Assembly: GCA_963838735.1 (NCBI GenBank)
Contig: CAWISG010000005.1
Span: 1-61,950, forward strand
Source: Parerythrobacter_A sp963838735
GTDB taxonomy: Bacteria > Pseudomonadota > Alphaproteobacteria > Sphingomonadales > Sphingomonadaceae
Length of the DNA: 61,950 bases
Reading direction: 5' to 3'
The position numbers and the translations under genes were made by a program. The notes beneath the pieces were generated by a model, which saw only the letters and a list, made by a program, of their open reading frames with translations, was not told the origin of the DNA and made no database searches. Each line of letters begins with the position of its first letter. Position 1 is the stretch's first letter. Of the stretch, positions 8,821 to 17,134 are shown one piece after another.

Positions 8821-10063
8821 CCGTCACCTATTTCGATTTTTTCCTGTTGGGCTTTTAAGCGAACATATCCACGTACTATATTGTCTGCATACTCAAACCA
8901 ACCCGCACCTGAAGAGACAATAATCTTGCCATGGGCATCTGTTTTGAGCCTATTCAATCGATTTGAAAACTTTGTTCTGTCTAATACTTGCCGATCTTCT
9001 ATTTTTTCCATTATAGGCAAATAAGACTTAAAGAATATTTCTTTTGTTTCCCTTCTTAAGTGAGGGCCATCCGCTATGGCCCATAGAACCTCTTTGTAGT
9101 CGTCGTTATACTTTTCCGCGGCTTTTTCATAAGCTATTCAAGGTAGTGCTTCTGCCTCTTTAACAGCTTCGGTAACACCAGCATCGAAATGTCTCTTTGA
9201 AACTTTATTGATTACCTTTTGTCATCGAAAACAGCCCATAATATTTTTTCGCCTACTAGATGTACATAATGAGGGAAGCCGTCGGAGATTTGTCCGATGC
9301 GTAATGTTATGTCCTTTGGAAAAACTATACCTAACCTCTCCGCCGCATCATCAATTATGTGCCATCTGCCATCGTGATTAAGGCGCTTTAGCTTTATTCA
9401 GGCTAAATTTCGTGCAACCGAAAGGTGCTCGTCTATGAGCGCGTCTAACGAAGTTGCTATACCACAAATAATAAACTTAGCCTCGCAATGAGAATCACTT
9501 ATCTTTTTTAGAAATTCAGCAAATTGCCTTCTTTTGCTGCTTTCTGTAATTCTATCAAATTCATCTATTATTACAACAGGGTTGGATGAATGAAAGTTTG
9601 GTAGCATCCTTATAACGTCAATACACTCATTAAGCGTCTCAAACGTAGGTACATTTCCTTCCGAAATCTATGTCTGTTTTTTCCCGTTTAAAAATTTGAA
9701 ATCGAAACCTAAAGTAGTGGTTACACGCTCAAACTTAAACGATTTGGCCGCCAACGCCTGCGTTGCGATATCTCTTATTATTGAAAAAACATCTGCATCA
9801 CTGTCGCATGAAACAAATATGGGTTCAGCATCTGCTGACTGGTGAATATGGGCGGAAGTCTGGGCTAAAGAAGTCTTACCTACACCGCGATCACCCTAGA
9901 TAAATGCGTGCCTACCAGGTGATGTAAATGCCCGTGCAATTTCCTGTAAGTTCTTGTCGCGCCCCTTTAGAAACTCGACAGACCTAATTGCTCGCGCTGG
10001 CGAGAATACTTCTCCCAAGATCTTACCAAAAGAATCGTGATCGTGAGCAACTGATACAGCCAT
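8793..10063 (-). pseudogene. AAA-type ATPase, broken by four stops and one frameshift; AT-rich, likely transferred
   Basis: Reading one frame from 10063 gives an intact-looking P-loop ATPase. In order it has a head domain with FLKGRDKNLQEIARAF, Walker A GDRGVGKTSL, Walker B VVIIDEFDR, a sensor-like KFIICGIATSLDAL, and a winged-helix-like tail. In-frame stops occur at TAG 9896-9898 (just before Walker A, where family members have Tyr), TAG 9668-9670, TGA 9398-9400 and TGA 9138-9140. A one-base deletion in an A-run near 9215-9220 shifts the rest of the gene. Repaired length is about 423 residues. GC is about 40% by eye, against well over 60% in neighbours, and the change falls exactly at the gene borders. 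It follows nrdB by four bases with poor ribosome-site spacing. The family is the solitary Cdc6/Orc1-like ATPase group, sometimes linked to defence; the function is unknown. Confidence 0.8.
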
Positions 10064-10067
10064 CTCC

Positions 10068-11132
10068 CTACTCCGCCGCCACCGCCACATTGTCCTCACC
10101 GAACAACCCCGGCCCGTCATCGACCGCGCCGTCCTCCTCGTTCGCCGCGCGCTTGGCACCCTGTCTCTTGTCGAAGCTGGACCAGACGTCCTGCCAGTTG
10201 CCCGTCGTCGCGCCCTTGGAATATTCTGTCGCGCGCGTTTCGAAGAAGTTGGCGTGCTCCACGCCGTTCAGCAGCGGCGTCAGCCACGGCAGCGGGTGGT
10301 CTTCCACCATGTAGATCGCCGGCAGGCCCAACTGCGACAGCCGCCAGTCGGCGATGTAGCGGACGTATTTCTTGATTTCCTTGCCCGTCATGCCGGGCAC
10401 CGGGCCATCCTCGAACGCCAGGTCGATGAAGGCATCTTCCAGTCGGACCGTCTTCTGGCACATGTCCATGATGTCTTCCTTGACCGATTTGGTCAGGCAG
10501 TCGCGTTCCTTGCAGAAGGCGTGGAACATGCGCACGATGCCTTCGCAGTGCAGGCTCTCGTCGCGCACCGACCAGCTCACGATCTGCCCCATGCCCTTCA
10601 TCTTGTTGAAGCGCGGGAAGTTCATCAGCATCGCAAAGCTGGCGAACAGCTGCAGCCCCTCGGTGAACCCGCCGAACATGGCGAGCGTGCGAGCGATGTC
10701 CTCGTCCGTGTCGACACCGAATTCCTGCAGATAGTCGTGCTTGGCCTTCATCTCCTCGTATTCCAGGAACATGCCGTATTCGCTTTCGGGCATGCCGATG
10801 GTGTCGAGCAGGTGGGAATAGGCGGCAATATGGACCGTTTCCATATTGCTGAACGCGGCCAGCATCATCTTCACTTCGGTCGGCTTGAACACGCGGCCGT
10901 ATTTTTCGTGGTAGCAATCCTGCACCTCGATATCGGCCTGCGTGAAGAAGCGGAAGATCTGCGTCAGCAGGTTACGCTCGTGATCGGTCAGGTTCTGCGC
11001 CCAGTCACGGCAATCCTCGCCAAGCGGCACCTCCTCCGGCATCCAGTGGATCTGCTGCTGGCGTTTCCAGAAGTCGTAAGCCCATGGATATTCGAACGGC
11101 TTGTAGGTACTGCGGGCTTCGAGCAACGGCAT
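10068..11132 (-). CDS. nrdB: Class I ribonucleotide reductase, radical-generating beta subunit
   Basis: NrdB houses the dimetal/tyrosyl radical that starts ribonucleotide reduction in the cytosolic NrdA-NrdB complex. The 354 residues contain all six expected metal ligands: Asp67, Glu98, His101, Glu158, Glu192 and His195. Tyr105, in ETVHIAAY, is the radical tyrosine. I recall this numbering as the same as Salmonella NrdF. No ATP-cone is fused at the N terminus. The ATG at 11132 is preceded by AGGAG with good spacing; a longer upstream frame has no such site. The C-terminal tail (AVDDGPGLFGEDNVAVAAE) is the expected NrdA-docking tail. nrdA lies upstream, separated by a small plus-strand gene. 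Confidence 0.95.
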   Translation of the reverse strand: MPLLEARSTYKPFEYPWAYDFWKRQQQIHWMPEEVPLGEDCRDWAQNLTDHERNLLTQIFRFFTQADIEVQDCYHEKYGRVFKPTEVKMMLAAFSNMETVHIAAYSHLLDTIGMPESEYGMFLEYEEMKAKHDYLQEFGVDTDEDIARTLAMFGGFTEGLQLFASFAMLMNFPRFNKMKGMGQIVSWSVRDESLHCEGIVRMFHAFCKERDCLTKSVKEDIMDMCQKTVRLEDAFIDLAFEDGPVPGMTGKEIKKYVRYIADWRLSQLGLPAIYMVEDHPLPWLTPLLNGVEHANFFETRATEYSKGATTGNWQDVWSSFDKRQGAKRAANEEDGAVDDGPGLFGEDNVAVAAE

Positions 11133-11404
11133 CTGGTATCTCCTGGCGGGGCGAACAACTACAACTGGTATATAAGACCTTAGAATCGATAAGGCAGGCG
11201 GCAAGCAAAATCTCCGCATGTCGCCAAGGCGGCAGCGCTTTTCACCGAATCATCGGCGCAACGCTACGCGCGTGCCTGGCCATCGCGAAATGCGGGCGGG
11301 AACAGGTGCGTGGATAAGCGGCTCAACACATCGGATCGGGGAACCGGTCCGGCATGCGACCGGTTGGTCGAACAAGACGAACCTACCGACAAAGGAGAAA
11401 TACC

Positions 11405-11689
11405 ATGAGCCGCTACGAAGGTGACCTGTCCCCCAAGGATTCGCGCGAAGTGACGCAGCAGACGTCAGACAATGCCCTCGAACCAAAACGCACAGGTCCG
11501 CAGGAAGACACGACGCACAAGGACACGACCCAGCCCGGCTACGGCAATGCTCGCACCGATGGACAGTCCGAGCAGGACGCTGCAAAGCGTGATGCCGAGA
11601 AAAGCGGCGACCCTAAGGCAGCGGTCGGCGAAACGTCACCGAACCCCGAAGAACGCGCCCGCGCCGATGGCAGTCCGCCATTGATCTGA
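11405..11689 (+). CDS. Small hydrophilic, probably disordered protein
   Basis: AAAGGAGA lies about five bases before the ATG, giving a 94-residue protein with no hydrophobic core. It is rich in Asp, Glu, Lys, Gln, Pro and Thr (for example TGPQEDTTHKDTTQPGYGN). The composition recalls stress-induced disordered proteins, but there is no diagnostic motif and the function is unknown. It lies on the opposite strand between nrdA and nrdB and is followed by a convergent terminator hairpin shared with nrdA. Confidence 0.65.
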   Translation: MSRYEGDLSPKDSREVTQQTSDNALEPKRTGPQEDTTHKDTTQPGYGNARTDGQSEQDAAKRDAEKSGDPKAAVGETSPNPEERARADGSPPLI

Positions 11690-11710
11690 AGCGGTTCCGA
11701 TAAAACAGAA

Positions 11711-11743
11711 CGCCCGCCGCACCTATGAAAAGTATGGCGGGCG
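11711..11743. terminator. Convergent terminator between the small gene and nrdA
   Basis: CGCCCGCC at 11711-11718 pairs perfectly with GGCGGGCG at 11736-11743. It lies between stop codons at 11689 (+) and 11766 (-). A-rich and T-rich flanks are present on both sides, so it could serve both directions. Confidence 0.55.
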
Positions 11744-11765
11744 ATTTGCGTTAAAAATGCGCACC

Positions 11766-13784
11766 TCACTGGCAGCTGAGACATTCCTCGTAGTCGGTTT
11801 CCTGCCCCACTTGCGCCGACAGCTCGATCCTGGCAGCATCGGCGGTGTTGTCCGCTTCCACCCCACCGGCAAACCCGGCGCGCTGCACCGATTTCGACCG
11901 GAGGTAATACAGCGACTTGATGCCCTTCTCCCATGCCTGGAAGTGCAGCATCATCAGATCCCATTTGTCGACATCGGCCGGAATGAACAGGTTCAGGCTC
12001 TGCGCCTGGTCGATATAGGGTGCGCGGTCTGCAGCAAATTCCAGCAGGTAACGCTGGTCGATCTCGAAGCTGGTCTTGAACACCGACTTTTCGTCCGCGG
12101 TCAAAAAATCGAGATGCTGGATCGAGCCGCCGTTCTCCAGGATCAAATTCCACACGTTGTTGGAATCCTTCGATTTCTCGCGCAGCAGCGTTTCCAGATA
12201 GGGGTTCTTGACAACGAAGCTGCCCGACAGCGTCTTGTGCGTATAGATGTTCGCCGGAATCGGTTCGATACAGGCGCTGGTGCCGCCGCAGATGATGCTG
12301 ATCGACGCGGTCGGCGCAATTGCCATCTTGCAGCTGAACCGCTCCATCGCGCCCATATCCGCCGCATCGGGGCACGGCCCGCGTTCCTGCGCCAGCATCA
12401 TCGACGCTTCCGATGCGCGGGACTGGATATGCTTGAACATTTTCAGGTTCCAGCCCTTCGCCATAGCGCTTTCCATCGGCAGGTTCTTTGCCTGGAGGAA
12501 GGAATGAAAGCCCATCACGCCCAGCCCGACCGACCGCTCGCGCATCGCGGAATATTTCGCGCGCGCCATCTCTTCCGGCGCGCGGTCGATATAGTCCTGC
12601 AGGACATTGTCGAGGAAGCGCATCACGTCCTCGATGAATTGCTTGTCGCCACTCCACTCGTCCCATTTCTCCAGGTTGAGTGAGGACAGGCAGCAGACCG
12701 CCGTGCGATCATTGCCGAGGTGGTCGACGCCGGTGGGCAGGGTGATCTCGCTGCACAGGTTGGAGGTGGACACCTTCAGGCCCAGCTCGCGGTGGTGCTT
12801 GGGCATCATGCGGTTCACGGTGTCGTTGAACACGATATAGGGCTCGCCCGTCGCCAGACGCGTTTCAACCAGTTTCTGGAACAGCGCACGCGCATCCACC
12901 TGGCCGCGCACTTCGCCGGTCTTGGGCGATTTCAGATCGAACTTCTCACCCGCGCGCACCGCTTCCATGAAATCATCGGTCAGCAATACGCCGTGATGCA
13001 GGTTCAGCGCCTTGCGGTTGAAATCGCCCGACGCTTTCCGGATTTCGAGGAACTCCTCGATTTCCGGGTGCGACACGTCGAGATAGCACGCCGCCGAGCC
13101 TCGCCGCAGCGAGCCTTGCGAAATTGCCAACGTCAACGAGTCCATGACCCGCACGAACGGGATGATGCCGCTGGTCTTGCCGTTCAGGCCGACCGGTTCG
13201 CCGATCCCGCGTACATTGCCCCAATAGGTGCCGATGCCGCCACCCTTGCTGGCGAGCCAGACATTCTCGTTCCACGTTTCGACAATGCCGTTGAGGCTGT
13301 CGCTGACCGAGTTGAGGTAGCACGAAATCGGCAGGCCGCGTGCAGTGCCGCCATTGGACAGCACGGGCGTAGCGGGCATGAACCATAGGCGGCTGATGTA
13401 ATCATACAAGCGCTGCGCATGGTCCTGGTCGTCGGCATAGGCATCGGCGACGCGCGCGAACAGGTCCTGAAAACTTTCATCGGGCAACAGGTACCGGTCG
13501 ATCAGCGTTTCCTTGCCGAAATCGGTCAGGTTCGCATCGCGCGCCTCGTCCTGCACGATGGTGAAGCGGCGGGCGTTCACCTTCTTGCTGTCTTCTACCG
13601 GCGCGGCAGCAGCCGCCATCGCATCGGCGAGCGCCGCACCCGCTTTTTCGGCGACGAGTTCATCCGTTCCTAAATCACTTTTCCGCCTCACTTTGCTATC
13701 GCTAGATGATGCAGGGCCAACAGTCTCATTATTGAGATCCGGCTTAGATGTTTCGTAGATATCGATATCTCCGTGAAGTTCCAT
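11766..13784 (-). CDS. nrdA: Class I ribonucleotide reductase, catalytic alpha subunit
   Basis: NrdA reduces ribonucleoside diphosphates to deoxy forms, using the radical supplied by NrdB. The 672 residues contain the substrate-site cysteine block PISCYLNSVSDS, the catalytic NLCSEITLPT (Asn-Cys-Glu triad), the second active-site cysteine in AVCCLSSLNL, the MGFHSFLQ block, and the C-terminal redox pair CLSC (C-L-S-C-Q end). The N terminus is about 70 disordered residues, and no ATP-cone motif (V-x-K-R-D-G) is seen. Dimer-level dATP inhibition of the usual NrdA type may therefore be absent. Upstream lie palindromes matching NrdR boxes. The start at 13784 is the longest plausible; later Met starts would remove only disordered sequence. 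Confidence 0.95.
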   Translation of the reverse strand: MELHGDIDIYETSKPDLNNETVGPASSSDSKVRRKSDLGTDELVAEKAGAALADAMAAAAAPVEDSKKVNARRFTIVQDEARDANLTDFGKETLIDRYLLPDESFQDLFARVADAYADDQDHAQRLYDYISRLWFMPATPVLSNGGTARGLPISCYLNSVSDSLNGIVETWNENVWLASKGGGIGTYWGNVRGIGEPVGLNGKTSGIIPFVRVMDSLTLAISQGSLRRGSAACYLDVSHPEIEEFLEIRKASGDFNRKALNLHHGVLLTDDFMEAVRAGEKFDLKSPKTGEVRGQVDARALFQKLVETRLATGEPYIVFNDTVNRMMPKHHRELGLKVSTSNLCSEITLPTGVDHLGNDRTAVCCLSSLNLEKWDEWSGDKQFIEDVMRFLDNVLQDYIDRAPEEMARAKYSAMRERSVGLGVMGFHSFLQAKNLPMESAMAKGWNLKMFKHIQSRASEASMMLAQERGPCPDAADMGAMERFSCKMAIAPTASISIICGGTSACIEPIPANIYTHKTLSGSFVVKNPYLETLLREKSKDSNNVWNLILENGGSIQHLDFLTADEKSVFKTSFEIDQRYLLEFAADRAPYIDQAQSLNLFIPADVDKWDLMMLHFQAWEKGIKSLYYLRSKSVQRAGFAGGVEADNTADAARIELSAQVGQETDYEECLSCQ

Positions 13785-13874
13785 CGTCGCATCTCCCCTT
13801 TTTTCCGAATCTAGGAAGGCGATCGATGAATCATGTTACTCCGGAAAGCAGCGCTTTCGGAGTTAGAGTTCTCG

Positions 13875-13911
13875 ACAGATTTTATAGTCTCCAAAACACT
13901 CTATATGGTGT
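13875..13911. promoter_or_regulatory. Candidate NrdR boxes upstream of nrdA
   Basis: ACACTCTATATGGTGT at 13896-13911 differs from the NrdR consensus ACACWATATATWGTGT at only two or three positions. A weaker 16-base match, ACAGATTTTATAGTCT, lies at 13875-13890. The two starts are 21 bases apart, about two helical turns, so both would face the same side of the DNA. They sit 91-127 bases upstream of the nrdA start, consistent with repression by NrdR when dATP is plentiful. Confidence 0.7.
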
Positions 13912-14379
13912 TTTTGCGCCTTCCCGACGTCAACGGGTTGGGTTTTAGAAAAAGCTCACGTTGTGTCAACAGGGTTATCACCAACCAATCGATTGAGTGA
14001 CGATAATTCAAAATGGGCAATCGTCGACATCAGACTCCCCGGCCCACGGCAAGCTGTCGTCCATTCGGTAATCATCGTTAGCGACCGACCACCATTTGAA
14101 TTCTGCAATCTTCGTAAACCTGTTCACGGTCCAAATCCGCACATCTCGATATCCGGCGATCTCAACCGGAACCTTACCCATTATCATATCTCACCTCCTG
14201 AACACCATATGTAGTGCCTCATTTCAGAGGCAGCACCAACATGTGGTTATCCGAACGCGAATGAAAGCAAATTCTTATTGGCAACCTTGAAATTTTGTTC
14301 TTGACTTGTTCGCAAGCTTGGCAGGCGTCGCAGCTTCGAGAGTTTCGTCGGATTGAACCCACACGGCCGTTATTAGAGC
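13912..14379. other. Intergenic region upstream of nrdA, no gene seen
   Basis: About 470 bases between nrdA and the hydrolase gene hold no convincing coding sequence on either strand. GC is lower than in neighbours. The only recognisable content is a second NrdR-like palindrome at 14202-14217, so the long leader and promoter of nrdA probably occupy the region. Confidence 0.5.
14202..14217. promoter_or_regulatory. Second, distant NrdR-like palindrome
   Basis: ACACCATATGTAGTGC matches the NrdR consensus at most positions but lies about 420 bases upstream of the nrdA start and about 290 bases from the nearer boxes. It may be a second operator or chance. Confidence 0.35.
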
Positions 14380-15288
14380 TTACAGAGGTTTATTGACGTG
14401 TGCGTGATCCGCAATCGCCCCGGTCACTTCCTCCAGCAGCTCGGCGGGCAGGTCGTGCCCCCAACCGGGGATGGTCTTCAGCTTCGCGCCCGGGATGGTG
14501 GCGGCGATGTCGCGGCCCCCCTCTACCGGCACTAGCGGATCGTCTTCGCCATGCAGCACCAGCGTGGGTACGCGAATATCCTTGATCAACGCACGGCGGT
14601 CGCCATCGTCGAGGATCGCGGCGAGGTGGCGGGTCGGGCCTTCGGGATAAAAGCTGCGGCGAATTGCAGCCCTGCTTCGTTCGCGCAGATGTTCTTCCGG
14701 CGCGGGAAATCCGGGCGAGCCAATGGTGCGCGACAGGTATATGCCATGTTCGACCAGAGCCGCCTCATCGGTGCTTTCAGGCCGCTTCACCAGTGCAGCA
14801 AGCGCCTCGCGCTTCGCCTGCGGAAGCGCCGGATTGCCGGTGGTGGAGAATATCGTCGTCAGCGACAGGCACCGCTCCGGATAATGTGCGGCGACATGCT
14901 GCGCAATCATGCCGCCCATGCTCGCGCCGACGATATGTGCCACGTCTATTTCCAGCGCATCGAGCAGGCCAATGGCATCGTCCGCCAGATCGCGCAGGGT
15001 GTAGGGCACCTTTGGCATCAGGCCGACGCGGTCCAGGCGCAGCTTGCGCGCCAGCGTCTGTTTCACTGCACCCGGCGGCGTCTGGCCGGTGAACTTCTGG
15101 CTCAGCCCGACATCGCGATTGTCGTAACGGATGACGCGGAAACCATGCCCGACCAGCGCGGCGACCATATCGTCGGGCCATAGGGTCAACTGCGCACCGA
15201 AGCCCATAATAAGCAGCATCGCCGGCGCATCGCGCGCGCCCTCGTTCTCGTATTCCAGCGTCACGTTATTGGCGGTAATCTGGGTCAT
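14380..15288 (-). CDS. Alpha/beta-fold hydrolase
   Basis: This 302-residue protein has the complete alpha/beta-hydrolase set. The oxyanion region is LLIMGFGAQ, the nucleophile elbow is GASMGG (Ser near residue 113), the acid is in GEDDPLVP (Asp near 242), and the histidine is in WGHDLP (near 272). YDNRDVGLS after the third strand is typical of esterase or haloperoxidase-like members. The substrate cannot be told. The ATG at 15288 is chosen because upstream residues in frame are arginine-rich shadow. It is probably a single gene. Confidence 0.88.
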   Translation of the reverse strand: MTQITANNVTLEYENEGARDAPAMLLIMGFGAQLTLWPDDMVAALVGHGFRVIRYDNRDVGLSQKFTGQTPPGAVKQTLARKLRLDRVGLMPKVPYTLRDLADDAIGLLDALEIDVAHIVGASMGGMIAQHVAAHYPERCLSLTTIFSTTGNPALPQAKREALAALVKRPESTDEAALVEHGIYLSRTIGSPGFPAPEEHLRERSRAAIRRSFYPEGPTRHLAAILDDGDRRALIKDIRVPTLVLHGEDDPLVPVEGGRDIAATIPGAKLKTIPGWGHDLPAELLEEVTGAIADHAHVNKPL

Positions 15289-15547
15289 GCAGGAGTTCCT
15301 AGCAGCGCGACAACGACGGATATTGCGCCTGTTGCGCGGCATAATTCATCAAGAGGACTTAAAATACGTGTTACCCCTCAGGTGCAGAAGACATCGTGGG
15401 AGATACCATGAAGTATCGCCGGTACTACAGGACGACTGCGTTCGGCGAGCGCATTGCGTTGAACTTCCTGCATAACCTGTGGGTCAATTTCGTGCGTATG
15501 TGGCGCTAAGGCGCAGTTGCAACGAAGAGCCGACTCGGTTGTGCCCG

Positions 15548-17134
15548 CTACGGCACCAAAACCGTGTCGCGCGCTTTTTCCAGCATATCGGGATGATCCA
15601 GCGTGTAATGCAGGCCCCGGCTTTCCTTCCGTTCCAGCGCGGACTGCACGATCAGGTCGGCTGCCTGCAACAGGTTGCGTAATTCGATTAGATCGGTGGT
15701 GACCACGAAGCTGCCGTAATAATCCTCCACTTCCGTTGTCAGCAGGCGGATGCGGTTGGCAGCGCGTTCTAGCCGCTTGGTGGTGCGCACGATGCCGACA
15801 TAGTTCCACATGAAGCGCCGGATCTCGGTCCAGTTCTGCTTGATGACGACCTGCTCGTCCGAATCCGCCACGCGCGTCGCATCCCAGTCGCGGATGGCAG
15901 GCGGTTCGGGCAGCGTGTCCCAGCGGTTGAGAATATCGCGCGCCGCCGCTTCGCCGAAGACGAAGCATTCCAGCAGGCTGTTGGACGCAAGCCGGTTTGC
16001 GCCATGCAGTCCGCTTTCGCTGCATTCGCCCGCCGCCCACAGGCCCGGCAGGTCGCTGGCCGCATCCAGCCCGACGATGATGCCGCCGCAGGTATAATGC
16101 TGCGCCGGCACGACCGGGATCGGCTCCCGCGTCATGTCGATACCCAGCCCGGTCAGCTTTTCGTGGATGGTCGGGAAATGCGTCGTCACGAATGCGGGGT
16201 CGCGGTGGCTGATGTCGAGATGCACATAGTCCAGCCCGAACCGCTTGATCTGGTCGTCGATCGCGCGTGCCACCACATCGCGCGGCGCCAGCTCCATGCG
16301 TTCCGGATCGTAATCCGCCATGAAGCGGTGGCCCGTGTCGGGATGCAGCAGGTGTCCGCCCTCGCCCCGCACCGCTTCGGTAACGAGGAAGTTCTTGACC
16401 TCCAGATTATAGAGGCAAGTCGGGTGGAACTGCATCATTTCCATGTTGGATACCCGCGCGCCTGCCCGCCACGCCATCGCGATGCCGTCGCCGGTTGCGC
16501 CGCGCGGCGCCGTGGAGAAGCGATAGACGCGGCCCGCCCCGCCCGCCGCCATGACGGTTGCGCGCGCCAGGTGCTTCTCCACCCGGCCCGTCGCCTCGTT
16601 CAGCGCATAGGCACCCCATACCCGTCCCTCGCCGGAGAAGCGCATGCCATGCCTGCCGGTGATGAGATCGACGCAGGTGCGCGCGTCCAGCATCGTGATG
16701 TTCGGACTGGCATTGGCTGCCTTAAGCAATGCCTCCTGCACCGCCCAGCCGGTGGCATCGTCGACGTGCACGATGCGGCGGTGGCTGTGCCCGCCTTCGC
16801 GCGTCAGGTGGAGCTGGTCGCTCTCCTCGTTGAACGGGACGCCCAGCTCGATCAGGCGAGCGATGCTGGCAGGCGCGCGCTCGATCACGAATTTCACCGT
16901 GGCGCGGTCGTTCAGTCCTGCACCCGCGACCATCGTGTCGCGCACGTGATCCTCGAACGTGTCGCCCGCGTCCAGCACCGCCGCGATGCCGCCCTGCGCC
17001 CACGCCGTACTGCCACCATCCAGCGCACCTTTCGCCAGCACCAGCACCCGCTTCGTCTCGGCCAGCGCCAAGGCTGCAGTGAGGCCGGCCGCGCCGGAGC
17101 CAATGACAAGAATATCGTGCTGCACCGTGCTCAC
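15548..17134 (-). CDS. nadB: L-aspartate oxidase
   Basis: NadB oxidises L-aspartate to iminoaspartate, the first step of de novo NAD synthesis. The 528 residues have the FAD Rossmann motif GSGAAGLTAAL near residue 12, the substrate-loop block GGSTAWAQGGIAAV, the fumarate-reductase-like HPTCLYN region, the catalytic block RDVVARAI, the QHYTCGGIIV motif, and the C-terminal GLHGANRLASNSLLE block. Length is normal. The start is GTG, overlapping the ABC ATPase stop by four bases. nadA and nadC are not in the window, so the pathway partners lie elsewhere. Confidence 0.95.
   Translation of the reverse strand: MSTVQHDILVIGSGAAGLTAALALAETKRVLVLAKGALDGGSTAWAQGGIAAVLDAGDTFEDHVRDTMVAGAGLNDRATVKFVIERAPASIARLIELGVPFNEESDQLHLTREGGHSHRRIVHVDDATGWAVQEALLKAANASPNITMLDARTCVDLITGRHGMRFSGEGRVWGAYALNEATGRVEKHLARATVMAAGGAGRVYRFSTAPRGATGDGIAMAWRAGARVSNMEMMQFHPTCLYNLEVKNFLVTEAVRGEGGHLLHPDTGHRFMADYDPERMELAPRDVVARAIDDQIKRFGLDYVHLDISHRDPAFVTTHFPTIHEKLTGLGIDMTREPIPVVPAQHYTCGGIIVGLDAASDLPGLWAAGECSESGLHGANRLASNSLLECFVFGEAAARDILNRWDTLPEPPAIRDWDATRVADSDEQVVIKQNWTEIRRFMWNYVGIVRTTKRLERAANRIRLLTTEVEDYYGSFVVTTDLIELRNLLQAADLIVQSALERKESRGLHYTLDHPDMLEKARDTVLVP

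Noticed and set aside
8793..10063. Stop-codon recoding (TAG as Tyr, TGA as Trp or Arg) in the ATPase gene
   Set aside because: No other gene in the window uses in-frame stops, both TAG and TGA would need reassignment, and one frameshift is also present. Decay is simpler.
8793..10063. Mobile-element ends or target duplications around the AT-rich ATPase
   Set aside because: No flanking direct or inverted repeats, integrase or transposase could be seen.
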